Source: Paragordius varius
Lineage: Eukaryota > Nematomorpha
Direction of reading: 5' to 3'
DNA length: 64,000 bases
Assembly (NCBI GenBank): GCA_964247055.1
Contig: OZ176056.1
Location: 5,394,001 to 5,458,000, forward strand
Shown: in pieces, positions 21,890 to 36,240 of the stretch
Numbering within the stretch: position 1 is the stretch's first letter
How the letters are laid out: every line of letters begins with the position of its first letter
Made by a program: the position numbers and the translations under genes
The notes under the pieces: model-generated
Database searches by the model: none
Told to the model about the DNA's origin: nothing
The model's input: only the letters and a program-made list of their open reading frames with translations

Positions 21890-23230
21890 AAAACACCGAA
21901 TTCTGCATGTTAAAATTTAATAAGAAAATAATTAAAAACATAAAAAATTTTAAAAAACTAATTTGTATAAAATCCTTTTACGATAAAATTATGCGCCATC
22001 AAAATCAAATAATATGTTTATATGGCGAACTATTTAAAAAAACTCTAATATTAGCTAACTATGTGTTTTTTAATTCAATATATACTAACAATGTGTGCCT
22101 CAACATATATCAAATCATAAATAATAAAAATTCTATAATCTCTGCACTTTAATTATTGATGATTTTAGTTCGAATATTTTTTTCAAAGAATATTTACAAG
22201 ATCTTGGCAAATAAATCAATTAAAAAATAAATACCAGCCATAGTATTTGATTTTTCATTTTCTTTAGCTTCCATCCCAGATCCATTATTTGCCACTTCTG
22301 GATATTTTAAAATACATACTATATAATTGATATATCTAAGTTATATATTGCTAAATTGATCATAAATTAGTTTTTATAATTTAGAGACAACCCACTATAT
22401 CTCTCAATCGGAAAAATATAATCTCAAAATTATGATTTTTAGCAATCGGCTATTTTTAAATAATTTGATATAATTTTTTACAAAAAATAAGTAAAGTGGT
22501 GAACATCAGAAGGTTAAATAATTCACATTTTTAAATTTAATAATTTGGCTACTTTTGTTAAAAAAGCTTTCATATAATATATAAAATAAAGTGTAATAAT
22601 CCATCAGATTGAAATAATTAAATTAAATTTAATTTTTTGAATATAATCGGACTTTCATCAAAATTTAATTATTTAAAGAATTTAAAAATCATTACTTGGC
22701 CTCATCGGAGTTTAATAATATGTTTGCAAAATTATTTCTACATAAAAAGATAGTCACCTAACAAGCAAACTTTACAATTGGGGGTTTATAATTATCAATC
22801 CATTTAAAGAGAATCTTATGTTATTTGTTTTTTAAGCGGTGACTTTTAAGTTCATGCCATCTATGTTTACTATAAAATAATTTTTGAATTTGGGCACCAC
22901 TGCCCTTATTTTGGTGTTATGTTACATTTGAGAATAAGACCATAAATATGATAATATAAATTTATTAGATAATGTTACTCAAAATATTTAATCATTGATA
23001 TAAGAAAAATAACTTTTATTTATTAGAAAAAAAAATATACCAATTGTATTTGTATTATTAGCAGGATTGTCCATGTTTTCTTTGTTAAATATTATTTAGA
23101 GTAAAATATTTAATATTTTACATTGTTATATTAATACTAAAACATCATTAGTAAAATGCAAGGTGTAATATTTATCTGAATATATTGCAAAAAGGGTTGT
23201 GCAGTTAAAATATGCCCTTATAGCCTCACA

Positions 23231-23822
23231 CAGTGGCGGAACTATAATTGTGAGCCGCCCCGCAAGCTTTAAATACTGGCAACCTTTCCCCCCAAAAAAT
23301 CGTATGAAGTTATCTTTTGATCTGGCGCCTCACTTAGATTCCTAAACATATATTTAAACCTATCCTACTATGAAGATAAAATTCCTAATTCAAAAGACAG
23401 CTTGTTAAGTGAAGCTTTCTCTATTTTTGGCATCACATATTCGTTGATATAAACACATTGTCAACATATGCGTAGAATACGGGCCCATCTAGGAATAGCA
23501 GCGGGGAAACTGCTTAAATATAAATTAATTGCTAAAAGTTATTTTTACGGAATTCGGATAAATAAATTTTGACATTTGTTTAGTCAGAATAAATTATTTT
23601 AATATGGTTTTTTGATATTATAATAACGGGGCATCGAACCGGTCCTAAAAAAGTAGAATTAGAACCGGGCTTTAATTTCAAAATGAATCGCTTCCTAAAA
23701 CAGCAACAGGTTCCAATACGACTCATAAATATGAAATAATGTATTGATTAAATGGAACATTAATGTGCGGACCGCCAAGTTTTTAAATTTTGAGAATGGC
23801 CCTCTTAAATTGCCGAGCATTG
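23231..23822. mobile_element. ~600-bp hAT-like MITE, copy 3
   Basis: Starts CAGTGGCGGAAC after GCCTCACA and ends GCCGAGCATTG. Sits inside T2 of unit 2 at the same place as the copies at 3684 and 48056. Confidence 0.55.
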
Positions 23823-26800
23823 TTTTGTTACTCCTTATCAAAATTACGAAATCGGTAATATTGTTTTAAAGAAGCAATATTATTTGATTGCGTTAAAGCT
23901 ATAGAAATGGTTAGGGAACCTTATGGTGATGGGCCGCGTAGCCCCTTAAAGCACTACCTCTTTAAATCAAAAAATATCTTTTTAAATAATTACTTTTGCC
24001 ATTATGTAATATAAAATCTACCAATTGAAGTGTTACGGTCAGGCTGTCGACTCGATTCACTCTTTTTTTCTTTTGCCACTAAAGTTATTATGAAAAATAA
24101 AGTCTTAAATTTATATAATTATATTATTAATTATATCATTATAAGATTTCAATTTTTCTGTAGGATATCTGATAAAAAAATTGAAATTTTTGCATTATGT
24201 AAATTATCTCAGTAAGCCTAGTGATATGTTCAGGCTACCACTGGATTCACTGTATTTTCTTTTGACACGAAAGATATTATTTTAAATGAATAAATTTATA
24301 TAATTATAATTATAAAATATATCAATATGAGGTTTCAATTTTCCTGTAGGATAACCCTAGCCTCTAAGTATGCAATTAAGCTATTACGCATGATTCAGAT
24401 AAATAGGCTGTTAAATATTCTTGAATTTTTTGAACAAAACACCGAATTCGGATGTTAAAATTGAAGAAGAAAATAATTATAGACATATCATAATAAGTAG
24501 TTACAACAAAACCAATTTGTTTAATAATCTTTTTATGTTAAAATTAATATAAAATAGCCTACTAAAATTATTTCGATATAGTGCCATACCGCTAATGATA
24601 ACATTATTGCAATCAATAATTATTACTAAACTTAGAATGTGCTTTTAAATATACTAACAAAATGTAGTGCCTCACCATATATCAAATCATAAATAGTTAA
24701 AATTCTATGAGCTTTAAGACACTATAACTATTGATGATTTTAGTTACAATCCTTTTTTTTTCAAAGAAAATTTGTATCAAAGATCTTGGCAAAAAATTAA
24801 TTGAAAAAATAAAAACCAGAGATATTGCTAGGTTTTACACTCTCTCTAGATTTCATATCAGATCCAGCATTTGTTTCTTAAGATTTTAAAATACATAATA
24901 TTAATTATTATTCAATCAAATTAAATGCTAAATCGGTCATAAATGTATCATAATTTTCATTCAACTCACTAATTCTAAAATTTATCATAAACAGGTTAGT
25001 TACACATTTAAACTAACAATCAAACTTTACAGTTGGGATTTATTATAAAACGTTAAATATTCAATCAAAGATATCAATATATAGAGCCTTATATTTTATT
25101 TGTTTTATAAGCGACTTTCACGGTCATGTCATCTAAGTTATTGTAAAATTAATTTTTTGGATTTGGGTATTGCCCTTGCTGATATTACATCATATTTTTC
25201 TAAAATTGCTTATATATTAATTATTCTAAAAGAAAAATACGATTTTTTGATCGTTATTATCTGATAATATCATAATAATTTAATATCTCAAGTTTTATCA
25301 TTTTATTTTTAATTATGGTTATTTTTCATTTTTTGCCTAATTTTGATTTTCTATCAATATTTGAAAAACTAAGTCGTTTATATAAAAATTTTCTGGCAAA
25401 AAATTCGCTGGTTAGAACTTCATGAAAAAAAATAGATATAAAAATTGACCTTCTTTTTTACACACAGTGAAATAGTTGTTAACTAATTTATATCTATAAA
25501 TATATTTAAAGATTATTTAATAATATGCCGTAAATTGGCTTTTCGATTAGCAATCACAAATTGGAAATAACTTTCTTTAATCTTGGGGCCCCCTATAACA
25601 ATTTTCTTACATATTTTTACGAGATTGTATATCATAATTTTGTGTTTAAAATTTAAAAATTCGCATATAAAAGATTAAATTTGAGCCATGTCAAAAATTA
25701 AATTATTTAGGCATGGGAATCATGTATTAAATATTACATTAAAATTATTTTTATTCACAAAAAAACGATTAATATATCTATAATCCAAACTTCTCAAAAC
25801 TTAATATAAAACAAATAGCCTACTAAAACTTTTTACGCTAATGATACCTATGAATTTTTTCATAAATATTATGCCATCAAAACTCAAATGTGTATTTTGG
25901 CGAAAAATATAGTAGAATGTGTTGAATTCAATATATATATTAAATAATTTTAATGGCTTAACATATCTCAAATTATAAATTTTAAAAATTGTATGACCTC
26001 TAAACTGTAATTATGTTGATTTTAGTTGCAATCCTTTTTTAAGATAATTTGTGAGAAACAATCAAGAAAAATAATTAGATAACTATATACCAGTGATATT
26101 CTTTGGTTTTACGTTTTCTTCCATTCTAGATCCATTTGTTACTTCTGGATTTTATAATACATAATATATAACTAATATATCTAAGTTAAATATTGCGAAA
26201 TCGGTCATAAATGTAGTTTTTATAATTTTCATACCACCATATCTCAATCGGAAAATATAGAATAACTCAAAATGATTTTTAGTAGTCGGCTATTTTTGAC
26301 GAGTAAGTTAAGTGTGTGAACCATCAGATTTTTCAATATAATTCAATTTTTTAAAAATTTAATAATTTGGATACTTTTGTTGTAAAACCTTTTACATATA
26401 TAATAAATAAAGTGCAATAATTCAGATTGAAATAATTAAAAATATTATAAAAAACAATATTTTAAATCTAATTAGAATGTCATAAAATTATTTTTCAATT
26501 TGCTATGCATCGGACTCTAAAAATATATTTGCAAATATATTACATAACAGGTTAGTTACTCATTTTATCTAATAACCAAAATTTACATTTGGGGGTTAAA
26601 AATAATCAATTCTTCTAAATTATTTGTTTTATAAACGGTTTTTACGTTATTGTTGTCTAAGTTAACTATAAAATTAATTTTTTCAGAATAATATCAGCAT
26701 AAATATGATAATATATAAATAAAAAAATAATCATATTCAAAATTATATTAAAACATTGATATACGAAATATAACTTTTAGCTATTATATGAAAAAATATA

Positions 26801-29280
26801 CCAATTGGATTATTATTTTTAGCGGGCACAATGTCCATATTTCCTTTGGAATCTAAAATATTATTTAGAGTGAGGTATTTAATAATATAGTATAGATTGT
26901 TATATTAATATAAAAACATCAGTAATAAAATGCGAGATCTAATATTTATAAGAATACATTGCAAAAAGGGTTCTGCGATCAAAAAATATACTCTTATAGG
27001 CTTATAATCATTAAACGCTACTTGTTTTATAAATCTAAAAAAGCGTTTTTATTGATTGATAAAATATTTGTCTTTGGGAAAAATGCTATGTTTCGACTGT
27101 TCGGGAAAAACGTTTTATTGACTGGGAAAACGTTTCGATTGAATATAATTGTTAAACATACATCAATAACAGTATGATTACACATCTATTTCAAGACAAC
27201 AACTCAATTTTATAATTATATTTGGGAGTTGACTAATCAACACTTTGTTTCAGATATTAATACAGGAGATTCGGTGTAAATTATTTTTATAGCAGATGTA
27301 TTTATCACAATTGACTTCGCGATCCGCATTTTAGGATCAAAAATCCGAAGGGTCACATTATCGAAATTGAGCACAAACATTTTATTTAATTTTTAACATG
27401 ACTGTAAAAACTAATATTTATTTACATAATGTTGTTAATTTTTGCCAAAATTATCGAAATAGGAAAATTTGTTTTGGAAACAAAATTTTTTGATCCTAAA
27501 TCTATATAAATGGTTAGAGACCGAAGGATGATAGGCTGTGTTTTTACCCTGTGTAGTGTACTACCTTAATTGTGATACCATGTATTAAAATAATATCCAC
27601 ATAAACGTGAAAATAAATTTAAGAAATAACTTTTATAAAAAATATTTTTACTATAAAATATATTAATAAACCACTGATAAAACAACTTTTGCCATTCATA
27701 ATATAAATCTACCAGTTGTAGTGTTAGGGGCTTCAAAATCACCATTGGTTTGAATCTTATTTTGTTTTGACTCTATAGTTTTATTTTAATTAAAGTTTTA
27801 AAATATAACATATTCATAAAAGATTCAATTTTTCTGCAGGATACCCTCTGCTAAGTATGCAATTACAATTACGCATGATCGAGATAAATTGGCCGTTAAT
27901 ATTTTTGTAGAGTTTGTATACTTTTTTAACAAAACACCGAATTCAGCATGATAAAATTTAATAAGAAAACAATTAATAACATTAATTTTTAAAAAACTAA
28001 TTTGTATAAATATCCTTTTACAATAAAATTATACGCCATCAAAAAATCAGATAATATGTTTATAAGGCAAACTCTTTAAAAAACTTTAAATTATTAGTTA
28101 ACTTAAAATGTGTTTTTCAATTCAATATATACTAACAAATTGTGCCTCAACATATATCAAATCATAAGTAAAAATACTATGATCTGTGCACTTTAATTAT
28201 TGATAATTTTAGTTCGAATACTTATTTTTCAAAGAAAATTTATTGAAAATTTAAGATCTTGGCAAAATCAATTAAAAAAATAAATACCAGCCATAGTATT
28301 TGATTTTTCACTTTCTTTAGCTTCCATCCCAGATCCATTATTTGCTACTTCTGGATATGTTAAAATACATACTAAATTGATATATCTAAGTTATATATTG
28401 CTAAATTGATCATAAATTAGTTTTTATAATTTAGAGACAACCCACTATATCTCTCAATCGGAAAAATATAATCACAAAATTATGATTTTTAGAAATCGGC
28501 TATTTTTAAATAATTTGATATAATTTTTTACAAAAAATAAGTAAAGTGGTGAACATCAGATGGTTAAATAATTCACATTTTTAAATTTAATAATTTGGCT
28601 ACTTTTGTTGAAAAAGCTTTCATATAATATATAAAATAAAGTGTAATACATCAGATTGAAATAATTAAATTAAATTTAATTTTTTGAATATAATCGGACT
28701 TAAAATTTAATTATTTAAAGATTTTAAAAATCATTTTTCAAACTTGGCCTCATCGGAGTTTAATAATATGTTTGCAAAATTATTTCTACATAAAAAGATA
28801 GTTACTAATTCACCTATCAAGCAAACTTTACAATTGGGGGTTTATAATTATCAATCCATTTAAAGAGAATCTTATGTTATTTGTTTTATAAGCGGTGACT
28901 TTTAAGTTCATGCCATCTATGTTTACTGTAAAATAATTTTTGAATTTGGGCACCATTGCCCTTATTTTGGTGTTATGTTACATTTGAGAATAAGACCATA
29001 AATATGATAAAATATATTTATTAGATAATGTTACTCAAAATTATATTTAACCATTGATATAAGAAATATAACTTTTATCTATTAGAACAAAAATATACCA
29101 ATTGTATTAGTATTATTAGCTGGATTGTCCATGTTTTCTTCGTCTTTAAATATTATTTAGAATAAAGTATTTAATATTTTACATTGTTATATTAATACTA
29201 AAACATCATTAATAAAATGCAAGGTCTAATATTTATAAGAATATATTGCAAAAAGGGTTGTGCAGTTATATAGCCTCACA

Positions 29281-29878
29281 CAGTGGCGGAACTATAAATT
29301 GTGGGCCCCCCCGCAAGCTTTAAATACTGGCCAACCTTTGCCCCCAAAAAAATCGTATGAAGTTATCTTTTGACCTGGCACCTCACTTAGATTCCTAAAC
29401 ATATATTTAAATCCTACTATGAAGATTAAATTCCTAATTCAAAAGACAGCTTGTTAAGTGAAGCTTTCTCTATTTTTGGCATGCTCACATATTCGTTGAT
29501 ATAAACAGATTGTCAACATATGCGTAGAATACGGGCCCATCTAGGAATAGCAGCGGGGAAACTGCTTAAATATAAATTAATTGCTAAATATTATTTTTTA
29601 GAATTCGGATAAATAAATTTTGACATTTGTTTAGTCAGAATAAATTATTTTTTATGATAATATGGTTTTTTGATATTATAAAAACAGGGCTTCGAACCGG
29701 TCTAAAAAAGTAGAATTAGAACCGGGCTTTAATTTCAAAATGAATCTCTTCCTAAAACAGCAACAGGTTCCAATACAACTTGATAAATATGAAATAAGAT
29801 TGATTAAATGGAACATTAATGTGCGTACCGCCAAGTTTTTAAATTTTAAGAATGGCCCATTAAAATTGCTGATCACTG
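29281..29878. mobile_element. ~600-bp hAT-like MITE, copy 4, abutting the LINE
   Basis: Starts CAGTGGCGGAAC and ends TGATCACTG directly before the LINE 3' end. It is the unit 2 counterpart of 7459-8059. Confidence 0.55.
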
Positions 29879-29960
29879 TTTAAGTGTGTGATGAAAGTTT
29901 ATCGAAAATTTGTTAACTAAAGATAAATTTCAAAATAACATGAATCAAAGGTTAAAAACA

Positions 29961-32059
29961 TTAGAAAAATAATGCACATTTGTATACCAGAAAACATATG
30001 TTAGCCAATTGACTTAATAATAAAATATGTGAAATAACAATCATTCTGTTAAAATTTAATGAATGTCCTTCAGGATTGCAATACAAAACATTTTTTACAA
30101 TAAAGCTATTTCTCATACAACGTTGTAAAATGAATTGACCCACATTAATGTGGTTGGCCTGCATAAATTGCATATTCCATCCAACGTGCTTTAGGGCGCC
30201 CTTTCCCCTCTTGCCTTTCACAATATAATCATCAATCTGTTTACCAATGTAAATATTAGCTCTTCTTTTAACATGTCCGAACCATCTAAAACGATTTACC
30301 ATAAACTTTTGCGTTATTGGTTTGATTTCCGTACTTCCTCTTATGTAGACATTCTTCACCTTGTCATTCCTCGTTACACCGCACATCAATCTAAGCATTA
30401 TCATTTCAGTAACCTCCAAGTTCTCTTCTGATTTCTTTATTGCCCATGTCTGTGAGTTGTACATCATTTTTGGCTGTACAACAGCACTGTAAATCTGACC
30501 CTTTACTTTTAGGTCAATATTTTTGTCACACAAAACATATGAGATCTTTTTATAATTTGCCCAACTATTTCGAATTCTTAAATTAATATCAAGTGTTAAA
30601 GAACCATCTGCTGCTAAAATCGCTCCTAAATATTTGCATTCCTCCTGTTTAATACCCATCCTTCTTCTAATTCTATTTCTCGTTTTTTCCCGCCAAAATT
30701 TATCAGTTCTGTTTTCTTTTTATTAACTTTTAATCCGCATCGTCGTAACACATCAATCCATTTACCCACCAATTCTTTCAATTCATGCAACTCGTCGGAC
30801 AGCCTTATTAGGTCGTCTGCATAAAGAAAATACAGCCACCATGTTGCCCCACTTCTTTTGAAATTTGGTCTATGCATATTATAAATAGTAACGGGCTGAT
30901 TGCAGACACCTGATCCTTCGTTTATTTTAATAGAACCTGACCCTGGTGTGTTTTAATTTTGGTTTGGGAATCGTACATGCATTTTAAAATCTTTTTGTAC
31001 CTTTCAGGGACGTTTTTCCGTCTTAAGCTCCACCATATTGTGCGCCGTGGTATTCTGTCAAAAGCCTTTTCAATATCAATACAAATACCATGCAACTCCT
31101 TTTTCATTTCTATATGCTTCTCGATTAGCCTTCTTACTGCGATCGGATCAATGGTGGACTTTCCTGAAAAAAAACCAAATTGATTACCCTCTATTATAAC
31201 CATTTTTCTCATTCTTTTCTCTAATACTTTCTCAAATAACTTCATTGTATGCGACATCTCTAATTATTACAATCATTAATATCTCCTTTACCCTTGAAAA
31301 TGGGAACAGTGAAACTCTTCTTCCATTCGGTTGGTATCATGCCTGTAGTTACTACATTATTAAAAATATCCGTCAAAAATTCAATACCTTTCTCTGACAT
31401 TATTTTCCAACAGTTTATGTTATTATCGTCCGGACCTGCAGCCTTATTTAGTGACATCTCTTTCAAACCAGCCTGGACTTCTTCTTTTGTTATACTTTCA
31501 ATATGCGCAGATATATAATCTGGTGTTGGAAAATTTGTTTCACTGACGCCCAATTCAAGCTCCTGGAAGTATTCTTTCCACATTTTCAATATTTTCGATT
31601 CCTCAACGAGTAATTTGCCGTTTTTATCTTTAATAGCTGTCCCGTAAGGGGGCAAGTCTAGCTTTCTTCTGTGTCTTTGTCGAGCAATTTTAAAAACTTT
31701 GTTTAGATCTTGCTTACTGTTTACCTCTTTATATAATGATGAAGTCTTATCTTTTTTGACCCATTTTACAAGCCTTTTAAGTTCCTTATTAATCCTTTTA
31801 CATTTTTCCTTGTCTCCTGCTTGGTGGGTAAACCTCCACATTTCAAAAGCTTTATTTCAGCCATGCCTCTCTATAAACCTGATTCACCTTTCATTCCGCA
31901 CACCTTAACTCCCGCCTTCATATTTTTTTTGGCAATTGAGACCAAACATTTTCTGGATCACTGTTCCTGTCTAGTATGCCTACCGTTTCTACAAATCTCT
32001 CTTTACTGTTTCTTAGGAATTCCCATTTAATTACCTTCGGCGCTATAAGCTTTCGGCAT
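29961..32059 (-). pseudogene. LINE reverse transcriptase, broken (unit 2)
   Basis: Same motifs as unit 1: NKAAGPDDNN, IDIEKAFDRIPR, FLYADD, ECKYLGAIL, RWFGHVKRR. Two fragments that are separate in units 1 and 3 are joined in one 193-codon frame here (31841-31260), reading ETNFPTPDYISAH across the joint. The C-terminal frame runs 232 codons (30659-29961). The stop after DCNN is still present. Confidence 0.87.
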
Positions 32060-32784
32060 TTATTGGTATATCTGTCATATATTTACACATAATTAAATTA
32101 TGTTGTGTGCTAATCTGCAGGTAGGTATGACTTTGCAGTCCAAAACAAACTTTAAAGACTTTCGTGGCAATAGAATATAATCCATTTGTAACTTCTTATT
32201 TCCACTTTCGTAGGTAATTAAGTGGCTATCCCTTTTAGTGTATTTGCTATAGCAATGTTATAGGATTGGGCAAATTTTAATAAACTAGCCCCTTCTTCAT
32301 TTATGACCCCGTAACCTTTTCCGCCGTGCCAAGGCTAAAACCTCTCCTATTTTGTCCCACGTGCCCATTGAAATCACCACAAAATATGATTTCTTTGTCT
32401 TTCGTTAATGAAGTCATTTCTGCGTCTAACAAATCATAAAATTTATCTTTCTCTGGTTTAGCCAACCCTATCTGGGGGGCCTAAACGCTAAAGATAGTAA
32501 AAACCCTCTTATTTAACAATAGGTCGACACTTATAATTCTACTGTCAGCACGTCTAACCTCAATTACTTGATTGGCAAATCATGAACACACTATTATGGC
32601 GACCCTACTGTAACCATCCGTAGAACCTGAATAAAACATTTTATAATTATCCTCTAATGTCTTAGTACCATTTCCACGGTATCTGGTCTCCTGAATGCCC
32701 AAAAAATTTACTTTTTTTACCCTCATAATTTAACTAAATCATATTACTTACTTTTTAACGAACCAACATTTATACTGGCAAAAC
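32060..32784 (-). pseudogene. LINE AP-like endonuclease, broken (unit 2)
   Basis: Counterpart of 10250-10980 with GIQETRYRGNG and CGDFNGHVG recognisable. It shares the in-frame stop before APQIG. A few bases are missing near 32055 compared with unit 1. Confidence 0.82.
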
Positions 32785-33114
32785 ACACTCTACAACATTC
32801 CTTATCCCTATTGACCCCTACCTCCGTGCAATGGCTGGATCTGGCCTGCACGCCTTACAAAAAACACCCATAAAAAACAAAAATACAATATAGAAGAATA
32901 ATAATAGATAAAACTAAAATATATAGGAACTAATATGTAAATGCAACCAAAAAAGAATCAAAAAATTTGAACCAAAAAATAAAAAAAAATACATAAATAA
33001 ATTATATCAATAAATAAAAATGAAATTAAATACGCATCTAGAATTATGATTTGGAATATGTAATAATAAAACAATAAATAGAAAAATTATAAGAAAAATA
33101 TTATAAAGGTAATT

Positions 33115-34308
33115 ACGCGCCATTTTTGAATGAATGTCTCAGTAATATATAAAATTATCCATCAGATCGATATAATTAAAAATATTATATATAATTTAGT
33201 ATTTTAAAGATAATTAGACTTTAATCAAAATTTAATTATTTGGAGTGAAAAAAGTCATTTATCAAATTGCTATGCATTGGAGTCTAAATATATATTTGCA
33301 AAATTTATTAACAGGTTAGATAAACATTTGGCCTGACAACCAACTTTACAATTGGCGGTAATTAAAATTAATTAGTCATTGTTACTCTAAATTATAATAA
33401 ACCATTGATATAAAAATTATAACTTTATGCTATTATATAAAAAAAATATACCAATTGGATTAGTGTCATTGTTAGCAGGCGCAACCTTAGATGGACTCGC
33501 AATGTTTCCTTTGGAATCTTAAAATTAGTTAGAGTGAAATAATTAATAATTTACATCGTTATATTAATAGAACAATATTAATAAAATGCGAGGTCTATTG
33601 AAGAATATATTGCAAAAAAGGGTTTTGCAGTCAAAAATTTATACCCTTATAGCCTCATAATCAAACGCTATTTTCTTGTTTTATAATTCACAAAAGCGTT
33701 TTTATAATTGAGAAAATATTCTTGATTGGGTAAATTATAAATTAATCGGAATATCAATCAAACTTTTTCAAATGTTCGGGAAAACGTTTGGATTGACTGG
33801 GAAAACGTTTAGTTCGATTAGAAAATTTCGATTCATATGATTATTAAACAAAATATATGAATAACAGTATGATTACACATTTATTTTATGAACTAGATTT
33901 TATCACTATATTTGGGAGTCGACTAATCTAAACTTTGTTTTAGATATCAAAACAGGAGATTAATTACTTTACGGTGTAATTTATTTTGGGTTTAGAGCAT
34001 TTTTAACATTATGCACCTACTAAATTAATGTACAATGGTGTTAGTTCTTGCCAAAATTCCGAAATATCAAATTGTTTTAGAGAAGCAATAATATTTTAAT
34101 GTTAAAGCTAAAAAATGGTAAGGAAACCGATGGATAATGGGCCGTGTTTTTAACACCCTCTGTAATGTACTACCTTATTGTGAAATTTCGAAATAGGAAA
34201 ATTGTTTTAGGGCAGCAATATTATTTAATGTCAAAGCTATAGAAATGGTTAGGAAACCGATGGATGATATGCCGTGTTTTTAACACTCTGTGTAATGTAC
34301 TACCTTAT
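33115..34308. repeat. T4 repeat (unit 2)
   Basis: Counterpart of 11331-12525, with minor indels. No gene was seen. Confidence 0.7.
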
Positions 34309-34339
34309 TTGTTTTATTTGGCATTCTCACATGATTAGG

Positions 34340-34525
34340 AATTATAAAGTATAAATTTTATGCAAAATAGGAGATAAAATTAGAGGAGTATCAACCAAAA
34401 ATCCTTACAATTTCCTGTAACAAGTTTGTTTTATGACAAATTAATATATTTGTATTGGAATTCGTACGGATTGTTGGATGATATTCCACTAATTTACAAT
34501 CCTATTTTGCATGAATCCCTCATTT
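34340..34525. repeat. Foldback element FB-a (unit 2)
   Basis: Counterpart of 12550-12740, with both arms present. Confidence 0.65.
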
Positions 34526-34992
34526 AAGAATCCGAATAAACACTCAAAATTTTTATACACTCATGAACCAGATGACAAAAAAAGCAAAAATAAAAAACAA
34601 TATTTTTGGTATTATTTTGATATAGAAGTTTATTTTTTTGAATAAAACATGAATGTTAAGATTTAAATATTGAGTTAAAAATATTAAAAAAATTATTTTA
34701 ATATAGTTTCATTAAATTTTTAGTATTTTAGGTGGGAAAAAAGAAAAACGCCATCATTTTACCTGAAATTTTATAGAAACCTTAACTATATGATTTTAGG
34801 CTATTTATATATTGAAATTATCTCTTAAAATGATAATAAACGATATTATTTCAGATCATTATTTTTTGAAACCGATTTCGATTTTCTCTCAATCTAGTTT
34901 GACAACAAATAAAAATTTTTGCGGCAAATAAATACGATGGTCAAAGCTATCATGAAAAAAAACTTTTTCGTTAAAAATTTTTTTGCACACAG

Positions 34993-35020
34993 TATATATA
35001 TATATATATATATATGTATA
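34993..35020. repeat. (AT)n microsatellite
   Basis: Unit 2 counterpart of 13173-13199. Confidence 0.9.
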
Positions 35021-35266
35021 TTTTCTTCTTTAATTGCAATTTATTGACTTCTTAATCAGAAACCAACAAATAAAGTGGTAATGAGCGATAAACTAAAAAA
35101 TTATAACTTCTATGATAAATTTTTTAATAAAAAGTTAGTAGATATTTGGACTGCAAATACTAGGTAAATGTTATTATCAAATGATATTAAATTAATGCGA
35201 AATCATTAAAAAATTTATAAATGCAAAGATATGTAAAATATAAAATGTCTATGAATGTCTTTGTAC

Positions 35267-35305
35267 CCATTCCACTTCCTAATGCTGGAGCTGTTACTTC
35301 AGGCA
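35267..35305 (-). CDS. Mini-exon m1 (unit 2)
   Basis: Counterpart of 13443-13481 with one replacement (VTTPA to VTAPA). The donor is GTACAA instead of GTATAA. Length and phase are unchanged. Confidence 0.55.
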
Positions 35306-35525
35306 CTGTTTTTATAAAAATATTTTGGAAATTAATTATAAAATCTATAAATTTGAATTTTGATTAAATTTAACATAAATTAATAAAAATTTGTCATTTT
35401 AAACAATAAAATATCATATTACAATTCTTAGATTAATAATATACAGAACAAATGGAACAATATTAGGTATATATTAGCCATTTAATTTAGAAACGAGATG
35501 TTTTAAGAGCATTTTATTACATAAA

Positions 35526-35552
<27 letters not shown>
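35526..35552. repeat. (AT)n microsatellite
   Basis: Unit 2 counterpart of 13700-13735. Confidence 0.92.
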
Positions 35553-35557
<5 letters not shown>

Positions 35558-35752
35558 AAAATCTTTATATATGCATTTTTAAGCGACCTATCTTGATTTA
35601 TTAAAATATCAGGAATAATATGAATTATGTAAGATTGTGGTTATACAACCTTTTTTTTGCGAATGGTGTTATAAAAATGTATATGACGTTAAACCATTTA
35701 AATTTGTTTATATTATATTTTTATAAATATTTTTCTTTAATTTAATATGAAT

Positions 35753-35786
35753 TATATATATATATATATATATATACATACATACA
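35753..35786. repeat. (AT)n(ATAC)n microsatellite
   Basis: Unit 2 counterpart of 13935-13989, shorter. Confidence 0.92.
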
Positions 35787-35889
35787 AATATTGGTTTAAT
35801 CAAATTTTGTATATTTTCACTTTTGTCTCAATAATTTCAATATAATCACTACAACATTTTGATAATGTTTTTCACATTTTTTATACCTT

Positions 35890-36240
35890 ATGTTTAACGT
35901 GGAGGCAGGGGCCGAAAAATGTCGCAATGTAAATGTTGATCGTTAAGAAATAAGATATATAGATCAACTATGACGCTAAAAATATAAATTTTTTAGGCAT
36001 TCAATAGACGAATTACCATGGAAATGGTACCAAAACCTTATAGGGTAGATTTCCAATCAGTTTTTAGGATGTATTTACATTAGCGTGATGATATAGGAGG
36101 TAGGGCGACTGACTCATACACTGTGTGCCAGAGTTATCACCCCTAAACTACGCATTTCCATCATCACTGTCAGCCCTTTGTAAACGAGTGTTAATACAAT
36201 TTAAATCCTTACCCTTTATAAAAAAGGAAAAAAGAGATTC
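35890..36240. other. GC-richer conserved block (unit 2)
   Basis: Counterpart of 14097-14430. Confidence 0.4.

Larger units (their letters stand above)
21890..29878. repeat. T-repeat array B (unit 2)
   Basis: Order T2 (21890-24435), truncated T3 (24436 to about 25620), T1 (to 27930), T2 (27931-29878). Both T2 copies contain the ~600-bp hAT-like MITE. The final T2 is intact up to the LINE, whereas in units 1 and 3 the repeat next to the LINE is a T1/T2 chimera. No gene was seen. Confidence 0.8.
29879..32885 (-). mobile_element. RTE-like LINE, unit 2
   Basis: Near-identical counterpart of 8060-11075 with the same MITE-LINE junction and most of the same frame breaks, so it was copied with the 22-kb unit and did not insert separately. 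Confidence 0.88.
35475..35786 (-). pseudogene. Ghost exon cassette E0 (unit 2)
   Basis: Counterpart of 13650-13989. The flank is conserved and the exon position is an AT/ATAC tract (35753-35786). Confidence 0.55.

Noticed and set aside
21907-22152. 81-codon plus-strand ORF, also at 43602
   Set aside because: It is Lys/Asn/Ile-rich, as expected by chance in AT-rich DNA. Diverged T copies at 2401, 27931 and 46721 have no matching frame.
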